Source of the DNA: Selenomonas sp.
Lineage (GTDB): Bacteria; Bacillota_C; Negativicutes; Selenomonadales; Selenomonadaceae
Reading direction: 5' to 3'
NCBI GenBank assembly: GCA_017940705.1
Contig: JAGAYB010000051.1
Span: forward strand, 1-5,596
Length of the DNA: 5,596 nucleotides
Shown here: piece after piece, positions 1 to 4,642 of the stretch
Position numbering within the stretch: position 1 is the first letter of the stretch
How the letters are laid out: each line of letters begins with the position of its first letter
Program-made: the position numbers and the translations under genes
Notes under the pieces: generated by a model
Seen by the model: the letters and a program-made list of their open reading frames with translations, nothing else
Told to the model about the DNA's origin: nothing
Database searches by the model: none

Positions 1-29
1 CTTTATTTTTTTTATTTTCCTGGCAAGTA

Positions 30-59
30 TTGACAATCTTTACAGGGTTACAGTATAAT
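30..59 (+). promoter_or_regulatory. Consensus sigma-70/SigA promoter for the amino acid binding-protein gene
   Basis: The -35 box TTGACA (30-35) and the -10 box TATAAT (54-59) both match consensus perfectly, with an 18-base spacer. Transcription would start near 66, giving a leader of about 47 bases before the ATG at 113. Bases 2-18 are an almost pure T/A tract lying where an UP element would sit. That tract could also be the U-rich tail of an upstream terminator cut by the window edge. The boxes are seen directly; strong activity is inferred. Confidence 0.85.
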
Positions 60-72
60 TATCAATACATTA

Positions 73-94
73 GTCCTTTAGTGTGATAAAGTAC
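73..94 (+). promoter_or_regulatory. Imperfect dyad in the 5' leader, possible operator or hairpin
   Basis: Bases 73-80 and 87-94 are complementary at 7 of 8 positions (one C/T mismatch) around a 6-base spacer. The core is CTTTA (76-80) and TAAAG (87-91). The element lies just after the predicted transcription start and ends right before the ribosome binding site at 95-103. A repressor site or a weak leader hairpin are both possible. The stem is AT-rich and short, so it may be chance. Confidence 0.3.
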
Positions 95-103
95 AGAGGG
101 GAG
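95..103 (+). promoter_or_regulatory. Ribosome binding site that fixes the start at 113
   Basis: The purine-rich AGAGGGGAG lies 9 bases before the ATG at 113. It falls inside the reading frame that would begin at the upstream GTG at 83, so it argues for the ATG. That start also places the signal peptide at the extreme N terminus. Confidence 0.8.
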
Positions 104-112
104 TTTGATTAT

Positions 113-910
113 ATGAAATGGCAAAAACTTTTGGCTTTGGGAATGGCAGCGGTTATGGCTACCGCTTTTGCTGCAGGCTGCGGCGCGGATAAGACTGCGG
201 CACCGGACAAGGGAAAGAAAATTGTGGTAGGTCTTGATGATAATTTCCCACCCATGGGCTTTAAAAATGAGAGCAATGAGATTGTCGGTTTTGACATTGA
301 CCTGGCGAAAGAAGCCAGCAAGCGTCTGGGGCGTGAGGTGGAATTTAAGGCTATTGACTGGTCAAGTAAAGAGGCTGAACTTAAAAGCGGCCGGGTAGAT
401 ATCCTTTGGAATGGTCTGGATATTACGGAGAAACGCAAGGAGAATATGCTCTTTTCTGAGCCTTATATGGACAACCGTCAGATTATCTTCGTGAAGAAGG
501 GCAACACCGATATTAAGGATGAGGCTTCCATGGCCGGCAAGGTTATCGGTACGCAGAGCTCCGGTACGGCTGAGGAGTACATGGATAACAGCGCCTTCTT
601 TAAGGAACAGGTCAAGGAAGTCAAGAAGTATTCCGATTATGTGTCGGCTTTTATGGATTTGGAAAATGGCCGTATTGATGCCGTGGTCGGTGATGAAATT
701 ACCGGACGCTATTATATGAGCAAACATCCGGAATCCTTGGAGGCTGTGGACGTGGCTTTGGGTGAAGTCAGCACGTTTGGCATTGGTTTTGCCAAAGACA
801 ACAAACAGCTCCGCGATGAAGTACAGAAGGTCCTCGATGATATGAAGGCTGATGGTACGATGGCCAAGATTTCCGAAAAGTGGTTTGGCAAGGATATCAT
901 TAAAAAATAA
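113..910 (+). CDS. Polar amino acid ABC transporter substrate-binding lipoprotein (SBP_bac_3 family)
   Basis: This is a 265-residue extracytoplasmic binding protein that would capture an amino acid and hand it to an ABC permease. Residues 1-22 form a signal peptide (MKWQKLL plus an Ala/Met-rich core) ending in a lipobox AAGC, with the lipidated Cys at 23. The mature part shows family 3 features: GFDIDLAKEASKRLG (59-73), the TEKR segment with Arg108 (the usual alpha-carboxylate contact), FSEPY (114-118), GTQSSGT (146-152), and VVGDE with Asp194 (the usual alpha-amino contact). It ends with the typical KWFG (256-259). The DWSSKE...ILWNGL stretch (82-101) resembles binding proteins of Firmicutes assigned to polar amino acids or cystine, but the ligand cannot be read from sequence. 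Length is normal. An in-frame GTG at 83 is less likely as the start because the ribosome binding site lies after it. The gene has its own promoter and terminator, and no permease or ATPase gene adjoins it here. Confidence 0.9.
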   Translation: MKWQKLLALGMAAVMATAFAAGCGADKTAAPDKGKKIVVGLDDNFPPMGFKNESNEIVGFDIDLAKEASKRLGREVEFKAIDWSSKEAELKSGRVDILWNGLDITEKRKENMLFSEPYMDNRQIIFVKKGNTDIKDEASMAGKVIGTQSSGTAEEYMDNSAFFKEQVKEVKKYSDYVSAFMDLENGRIDAVVGDEITGRYYMSKHPESLEAVDVALGEVSTFGIGFAKDNKQLRDEVQKVLDDMKADGTMAKISEKWFGKDIIKK

Positions 911-939
911 ACATCAGCTTACCTTTTAAAGTAAATGCG

Positions 940-1019
940 AGGCACGGTATAACCTGTTCTTTCACTTAGACGCTGCGCGTCAAATGTTACAGAACAGGTC
1001 ATACCGTGCCTTTGTTATT
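940..1019. terminator. Long nested stem-loop between convergent genes, probably a (bi)directional terminator
   Basis: Arms 940-960 and 991-1011 pair at 20 of 21 positions. The loop of 30 bases contains a second small hairpin, GACGC-TGC-GCGTC (969-981). On the plus strand the stem is followed by TTTGTTATT (1011-1019), a reasonable U-rich tail for the binding-protein gene ending at 910. The single mismatch (951 against 1000) is A/C in plus-strand RNA but a U/G wobble in minus-strand RNA. The minus-direction tail, read below 940, is only moderately U-rich. It therefore probably ends both convergent transcripts, with better evidence for the plus one. Confidence 0.75.
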
Positions 1020-1039
1020 GGTGAAATATTTGTTTGGTG

Positions 1040-2722
1040 TCATGGTACGGTGGTGGTCAGGTAAGGGGTACTTTCCAAATAGATTTCAAAAGTACGGGGC
1101 CAGGGATAACTAAGCTCGGCCTTGAGGTCGTAAAGGGTAAGGGTGAATTGACCGGCAGGAGAGGAAAATACAGCAGGCGTTCTTATGGCCGGAGCGTATT
1201 TGTAAGCGGCTAAGTGTTTTTGCATGCTGGTTTGCAGCATGTTGTTGGCCCAGCGCCAGTTGTGTTCCAAATCGAGGTCGGCGGTGTTATGATAGCCGGC
1301 TTTTTGCAGGCTGTGGTTTACCATATCAATATCGGCCTTGAGGTAAAAATAGTCCTCTAGCATACGGTTGTGGAGAAATTTTACATTGGCCTTGGTGGCG
1401 GCCGCGGCAGCTTCAAGGCTGGCAGACTGCCTGACTACCCCGAGGCAGAGGCTGGCGGCCGCGGCGGCGGTGCCGATGGAATTGCTGGCTGTGTTCCAGC
1501 CGGCGTAGGCGGTCAGGCCATTTAGGGGGGCATCGCTATCCAGCAGCAGAGGCAGCAGGGCTTCCTGTGCGGTGAAATGCTTGCTTAAATCCACCAGTGC
1601 CAGAGGGCGGTGTTCCTGCAAGCGGGCGGTGATGTACCGGCAGGACTGACTGCGGCTGCTGACGGTATCATCGGCGTAATCATTTGCCGAAAGGTACAGG
1701 ATGAAATCGGCATTTTCCTCATCATCAACCGGATGGCCGCCGATAAGCCGGATTTTTTCCTGAGCGGTTTCAGCCATGCTGATGGCCATGTAGGGCATGA
1801 TTTTTGCCGGTGTCCGGGGGTGATTGTAGACCGTGCAAATGCGCGGCTGAAAACCGCTGAGCTTATTGGCATGGGCGGCCAGCATGGTCAGGGCTATTTC
1901 ATCGGCACCGTGGGTGAGACAAACCTTGTCGGGGGAGATTTGTCTGTCTGCCAGCAGGCGGCGGATTTTTTCTTTTTCGATATTCGGAATGCTGTAAGGT
2001 TCGCCATCATCCTGCCCAAGGACAAGCCGGGAAAGCACGCCCTCCTCTACCAGCGCTATCAGCTTTTGGTTCAGGGCGGTGTTTTCTGCGAAGTGGGCCA
2101 GATATTTTTGCAGGCTGGCAGGCGGTATCGCTGTTTCAAGGCGCGTGAGTTCTGCTTCGTCAATGGCCTGTCCCATGGCCTGACGGCCTTTGAGCCGTGA
2201 GTAGGCCAGCAAATCCTTGCGCTCCTGATAGCCGTCAATAGTATCCTGAGGCGTTTGCCGGGGGAGAATGCTAAAGGCCAGCAGGGGAATATCAGGATAT
2301 TTTTCGTGGAGCTGGCGCAGGAAAGCTATCAGTTCCTGCTGTGCGTCTTCCGGGGCGTCCTTTTCCCGGGCGGCCAGCAGACCGCCGTAAAGCAGCTGGT
2401 CAATGGAAATGATGGCTGCCTGACTGGTGCCAAGGTTTTCCCTGAGCCAGCTGCGCATGCCGTTGACATCGCCGGGGGCGGAATAATAATCCTGCAGTTC
2501 AGTGGGGGGCGCTGCCAGCTGGAAACCGGCGATTGCTCCGGCGTCAATGACAAATTGCTTGCAGGGGGGACGCCCGTCCAAGGGAACGAGGATTATTTTT
2601 TTTTCGGCTGTGCAAGCAGCGGTAAAATTTTTTTCCGGCAGGGGTGTTTTTAGGGAAATATGCCAGAGACACGCCATAAGAGCGATAAGGGCGGTCAGGC
2701 AAAGACAGGTGTACTTGTTCAC
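1040..2722 (-). CDS. DUF4127 family protein with N-terminal membrane anchor or signal peptide, function unknown
   Basis: This 560-residue protein matches, from memory, the DUF4127 family, whose biochemical role is not established. Recognisable blocks in order: ILVPLDGRPP (44-53), IISIDQLLYGGLLAAR (104-119), LGQDDGEPYSIP (235-246), THGADEIALTML (270-281), LYLSANDY (342-349), LALVDLSKHF (374-383), AYAGWNTASNSIG (405-417) and NRMLEDYFY (452-460). The many invariant-looking Asp, Glu, His and Asn residues suggest an enzyme rather than a structural protein; this is inference. Residues 4-20 are hydrophobic after Lys3, with LMAC at 15-18 as an imperfect lipobox, so export or anchoring outside the cytoplasmic membrane is likely. 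I chose the GTG at 2722 because AGGAGG (2733-2728) sits 5 bases before it. The longer form from the ATG at 2776 would begin upstream of the predicted transcription start. It is a single-gene unit, convergent with the binding-protein gene and divergent from rsmD. Two alanine-rich runs (418-423, 438-442) are encoded by GC-rich repeats. Confidence 0.82.
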   Translation of the reverse strand: MNKYTCLCLTALIALMACLWHISLKTPLPEKNFTAACTAEKKIILVPLDGRPPCKQFVIDAGAIAGFQLAAPPTELQDYYSAPGDVNGMRSWLRENLGTSQAAIISIDQLLYGGLLAAREKDAPEDAQQELIAFLRQLHEKYPDIPLLAFSILPRQTPQDTIDGYQERKDLLAYSRLKGRQAMGQAIDEAELTRLETAIPPASLQKYLAHFAENTALNQKLIALVEEGVLSRLVLGQDDGEPYSIPNIEKEKIRRLLADRQISPDKVCLTHGADEIALTMLAAHANKLSGFQPRICTVYNHPRTPAKIMPYMAISMAETAQEKIRLIGGHPVDDEENADFILYLSANDYADDTVSSRSQSCRYITARLQEHRPLALVDLSKHFTAQEALLPLLLDSDAPLNGLTAYAGWNTASNSIGTAAAAASLCLGVVRQSASLEAAAAATKANVKFLHNRMLEDYFYLKADIDMVNHSLQKAGYHNTADLDLEHNWRWANNMLQTSMQKHLAAYKYAPAIRTPAVFSSPAGQFTLTLYDLKAELSYPWPRTFEIYLESTPYLTTTVP

Positions 2723-2727
2723 GATTT

Positions 2728-2733
2728 CCTCCT
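2728..2733 (-). promoter_or_regulatory. Ribosome binding site selecting the GTG start of the DUF4127 gene
   Basis: The minus strand carries a full AGGAGG 5 bases before GTG at 2722-2720. No comparable site precedes the in-frame ATG at 2776. This decides the start and removes 18 non-conserved residues from the longest reading frame. Confidence 0.85.
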
Positions 2734-2753
2734 GAATAGATATTACTGTTTCA

Positions 2754-2782
2754 ATTATATCTTTTAAGGAAGGCAAAGAAAA
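2754..2782 (-). promoter_or_regulatory. Putative sigma-70 promoter for the DUF4127 gene
   Basis: On the minus strand a perfect TATAAT lies at 2759-2754, and TTTTCT at 2782-2777 is a weak -35 (3 of 6) at 17-base spacing. Transcription would begin near 2747, leaving a leader of about 25 bases that holds the ribosome binding site. The -10 is convincing; the -35 is not strong. Confidence 0.55.
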
Positions 2783-2785
2783 TAT

Positions 2786-2799
2786 AATAGTTCACTATT
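2786..2799. promoter_or_regulatory. Small palindrome between divergent promoters, possible operator
   Basis: AATAGT-TC-ACTATT is a perfect 6-base dyad around 2 bases. It overlaps a second dyad, TTCAC-TATTT-GTGAA (2791-2805). The pair sits over the rsmD -35 and 3 bases from the DUF4127 -35, where one bound protein could affect both promoters. The sequence is AT-rich, so chance is possible. Confidence 0.3.
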
Positions 2800-2819
2800 T
2801 GTGAAAAATATGGTAAAAT
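2791..2819 (+). promoter_or_regulatory. Putative promoter of the rsmD-coaD operon
   Basis: An extended -10 (TGG then TAAAAT, with TAAAAT at 2814-2819) is paired at 17 bases with TTCACT (2791-2796), which matches 4 of 6 of the -35 consensus. The transcription start would be near 2826, about 25 bases before the rsmD ATG. The extended TG motif adds weight to a moderate -35. Confidence 0.6.
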
Positions 2820-2850
2820 AAAGGCGTTTAGTGTGTTAGGAGTGAATTTG

Positions 2851-3426
2851 ATGCGCGTAATTACCGGCTCAGCGCGAGGGGCACGGCTAAAGACGCCGAA
2901 AGGGGCAGAGATTACCCGTCCCACGGCAGACAGAGTCAAAGAGTCGTTGTTTAACATTCTCGGCTCCATGGTGCAGGGACGCAAGGTGCTGGATATTTTT
3001 GCCGGCACTGGCAATTTGGGCATTGAAGCGCTTTCACGGGGAGCCGAAACGGCGGTTTTTGTGGATAAGGCGACGGACAAGCTGATTCGTGAGAACCTGA
3101 CCATTACACATTTTACAGATAAGGCCATAGTGCGGAGCGGCGATGTGTTTGCGGAAATGACACGGCTGGCCCGCAGCCGGGCAGAGTTCAGCCTGATTTT
3201 TTGCGACCCTCCTTATCATAAGGGCTTGTGGGAGCAGGCTCTGACACAGATTGACATGTCAGAGGGGCTGATGGCAGAAAATGGAATTCTGGTCATTGAG
3301 CATGGCGCTGACGAGGGGGAATTTCCCCGGCTAGACCGTCTGGTACAGGTCATGAACCGGCGGTACGGGCATACCACCCAGCTGAGTTTTTTCCAATGGC
3401 AGTCCTACATGACAGCAGAGGAGTAA
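2851..3426 (+). CDS. rsmD: 16S rRNA (guanine(966)-N(2))-methyltransferase RsmD
   Basis: This 191-residue enzyme would transfer a methyl group from S-adenosylmethionine to N2 of G966 of 16S rRNA during 30S assembly in the cytoplasm. The N-terminal block MRVITGSARGARLKTP with TRPTADRVKESLFNIL (22-37) is diagnostic of RsmD. The SAM-binding motif I is DIFAGTGNLGIEALSRG (48-64), Asp72 follows at the end of the next strand, and the catalytic motif IV is DPPY (119-122). Length is normal for the family. The ATG at 2851 is preceded 8 bases upstream by AGGAG (2838-2842). An in-frame GTG at 2833 lies before that site and is rejected. It is the first gene of an operon and its stop is 5 bases from the coaD start; rsmD-coaD adjacency is widespread in bacteria. 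Confidence 0.96.
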   Translation: MRVITGSARGARLKTPKGAEITRPTADRVKESLFNILGSMVQGRKVLDIFAGTGNLGIEALSRGAETAVFVDKATDKLIRENLTITHFTDKAIVRSGDVFAEMTRLARSRAEFSLIFCDPPYHKGLWEQALTQIDMSEGLMAENGILVIEHGADEGEFPRLDRLVQVMNRRYGHTTQLSFFQWQSYMTAEE

Positions 3427-3431
3427 GAACC

Positions 3432-3917
3432 ATGAGCAGAGCAGTATGTTCCGGCAGCTTTGACCCGGTGACTTTGGGGCATCTGGATATATTTGAGCGG
3501 GGCAGCCGCATGTTTGATGAACTGCTCATCTGCGTTTTCCGCAATGAAGGGAAACAGGGATTTTTCCCGGTGGAAAAGCGTGTGGAATTGCTCAGGGAAG
3601 CCACGGCTCATTTACCCAATGTACGGGTGATGTCCTTTGCCGGACTGATTACCGATTTTATGCGGCAGCAGCAGGCCAGCATCATTTTACGGGGGATTCG
3701 CTCGGTCAAAGATTTGGAATATGAAGAAAATGAAGCCTATATGATAAGGCATCTGTGTCAGGAAGTTGATACCGTGTTTTTGCTGACGCGTCCTGATTAC
3801 TCCTATGTGAGTTCTTCGGGGGTACGGGAGGTTTTCCGTTTCGGCGGCAGTGTACATGGTTTGGTTCCTGCCTGTGTGGAGCAGGCGATGATAGAAATGA
3901 GAAAAGAAAGGAAGTAG
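3432..3917 (+). CDS. coaD: Phosphopantetheine adenylyltransferase CoaD
   Basis: This 161-residue cytoplasmic enzyme would join ATP and 4'-phosphopantetheine to give dephospho-CoA and pyrophosphate, the penultimate step of coenzyme A synthesis; the family acts as a hexamer. Visible motifs are SGSFDPVTLGHLDI (7-20) with the TxGH nucleotidyltransferase signature (14-17), RGIRSVKDLEYE (88-99), and YVSSSGVRE (125-133), the counterpart of the SSSxVKE motif that binds ATP phosphates. Length matches the family. The ATG at 3432 has GAGGAG (3418-3423) 8 bases upstream, formed by the last codons of rsmD, so translation is probably coupled. One oddity: where the E. coli enzyme has MNRHL, with Asn106 contacting pantetheine, this protein has MIRHL (Ile105). 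The rest of the active site looks intact, so I take it as functional. Confidence 0.96.
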   Translation: MSRAVCSGSFDPVTLGHLDIFERGSRMFDELLICVFRNEGKQGFFPVEKRVELLREATAHLPNVRVMSFAGLITDFMRQQQASIILRGIRSVKDLEYEENEAYMIRHLCQEVDTVFLLTRPDYSYVSSSGVREVFRFGGSVHGLVPACVEQAMIEMRKERK

Positions 3918-3923
3918 CAGGTT

Positions 3924-4484
3924 ATGTCAGTACGCGAAACTCTGGATAGAATCGAAAATATGGTTGTGGGAGCCTCAAGGCTGCCCTTTACGGAAAAGAC
4001 GCTCATCAATGATAATGAGCTGGTGCATTACGTGGAGGAACTGCGTAATGACCTGCCTAAAGAACTCAGCCGTGCTGATGAAATCATGCGCAATCATGAT
4101 AAAATCATTCAGGAGGCTGAAGCCGAGGCCGAGGATATCCGCAAGAAAGCCAAGGCCTACGCGGATAGCATCGTTGATGAAAATGAAATCGTCAAGCAGG
4201 CCAAGGAAAAAGCCCGGGCCATTGTACAGCAGGCACAGGACCAGGAAAAGGAAATCATGCAGCGCACGCAGGCCAATGCTACCCAGCTGCAGACTAATGC
4301 TGATGCCTATGCCAATCAGGTCTTTGACCAGCTCATCGGTCATGTAAACGGCACCTTCCAAGGGGTTCGTCAGGCAGAAGCCGGTCTGCAGCAGGCATTG
4401 ACGGTATTGCAGAAGGCCAAGGAGCAGATGAACCAGCAGAGCCAGCAGCAGGTCAATCAGTTTGCGGCTGCGCCGGAGAAATGA
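3924..4484 (+). CDS. Soluble coiled-coil protein downstream of coaD (often labelled ATPase or ATP synthase B-like)
   Basis: This is a 186-residue protein of unknown function. The conserved-looking head, ETLDRIENMVVGASRLPFT (5-23) followed by INDNELVHYVEELRNDLP (28-45), resembles a family I recall beside coaD in Clostridia and Negativicutes. From about 50 to 135 it is a highly charged helix (EAEAEAEDIRKKAKAYAD at 64-81, then KQAKEKARAIVQQAQDQEKE) expected to form a coiled coil. The tail (141-186) is glutamine-rich. There is no membrane segment, signal peptide, Walker A or Walker B motif. Labels such as ATPase or ATP synthase subunit B would come from low-complexity similarity to the AtpF stalk, not from real homology. 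A weaker resemblance to DivIVA-like scaffolds is possible. The start has AAAGGA (3907-3912) 11 bases upstream and lies 6 bases after the coaD stop. It is the last gene of the operon, before the terminator at 4530-4556. Confidence 0.8.
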   Translation: MSVRETLDRIENMVVGASRLPFTEKTLINDNELVHYVEELRNDLPKELSRADEIMRNHDKIIQEAEAEAEDIRKKAKAYADSIVDENEIVKQAKEKARAIVQQAQDQEKEIMQRTQANATQLQTNADAYANQVFDQLIGHVNGTFQGVRQAEAGLQQALTVLQKAKEQMNQQSQQQVNQFAAAPEK

Positions 4485-4529
4485 GTTTTAAGTGAAGATT
4501 GGTGACGAAATAATATATTGTAACTTGTT

Positions 4530-4556
4530 AAAGAGGCTGCGGCCTCTTTTATTTTT
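4530..4556 (+). terminator. Rho-independent terminator of the rsmD-coaD operon
   Basis: An 8-base perfect stem, AAAGAGGC (4530-4537) and GCCTCTTT (4542-4549), closes a TGCG loop. The T-rich run TTTTATTTTT (4547-4556) follows directly. It lies 45 bases after the stop of the coiled-coil gene and separates the operon from the downstream transporter. Confidence 0.92.
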
Positions 4557-4626
4557 GCAGGAATTTTGCACGGCAAAGCGAACATGACGCAATAGAAGAA
4601 CTGTTTGCTGATGAAATGTACTGAGT

Positions 4627-4635
4627 AAAGGAGGT
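4627..4635 (+). promoter_or_regulatory. Ribosome binding site for the GTG-started symporter gene
   Basis: AAAGGAGGT lies 8 bases before GTG at 4643. A TGA stop in the same frame at 4622-4624, with no other start codon between, leaves 4643 as the only workable start at this site. I found no convincing promoter between the terminator and this site. Confidence 0.85.
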
Positions 4636-4642
4636 TTGTAAA

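Noticed and set aside
77..85. TTTAGTGTG occurs in both the binding-protein leader (77-85) and the rsmD leader (2827-2835)
   Set aside because: A shared 9-mer is expected many times by chance in a window of this size, and the distances from the -10 boxes differ (17 against 7 bases).
1396..1465. TGGCGGCCGCGGC repeated at 1396-1408 and 1453-1465, each containing a GCGGCCGC octamer
   Set aside because: Both copies are in frame and encode alanine runs in the DUF4127 protein. Preferred Ala codons explain them, and there is no sign of a mobile or regulatory repeat.
1610..2200. A 196-codon open frame on the plus strand inside the DUF4127 gene
   Set aside because: It is antisense to a well-supported conserved gene, its product shows no recognisable motif, and I see no matching ribosome binding site or promoter. 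Long antisense frames are expected in GC-rich coding DNA.
2255..2653. A second antisense frame (132 codons) opposite the DUF4127 N-terminal half
   Set aside because: Same reasoning: it shadows the conserved gene and lacks its own signals or family features.
3964..4361. Frames overlapping the coiled-coil gene on both strands, including a hydrophobic minus-strand product
   Set aside because: They arise from the repetitive Glu/Lys/Ala codons of the coiled coil. The hydrophobic antisense translation is the usual mirror of a charged helix.
4565..4577. TTTGC-ACG-GCAAA mini-hairpin upstream of the symporter gene
   Set aside because: The stem is only 5 bases, there is no U-run, and it is not placed against any identifiable promoter, so it is too weak to call an operator or terminator.
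4566..4595. TTGCAC ... CAATAG as a promoter for the symporter
   Set aside because: The -10 candidate is poor and the spacing is 18 with no extended motif, so I could not support a promoter call.
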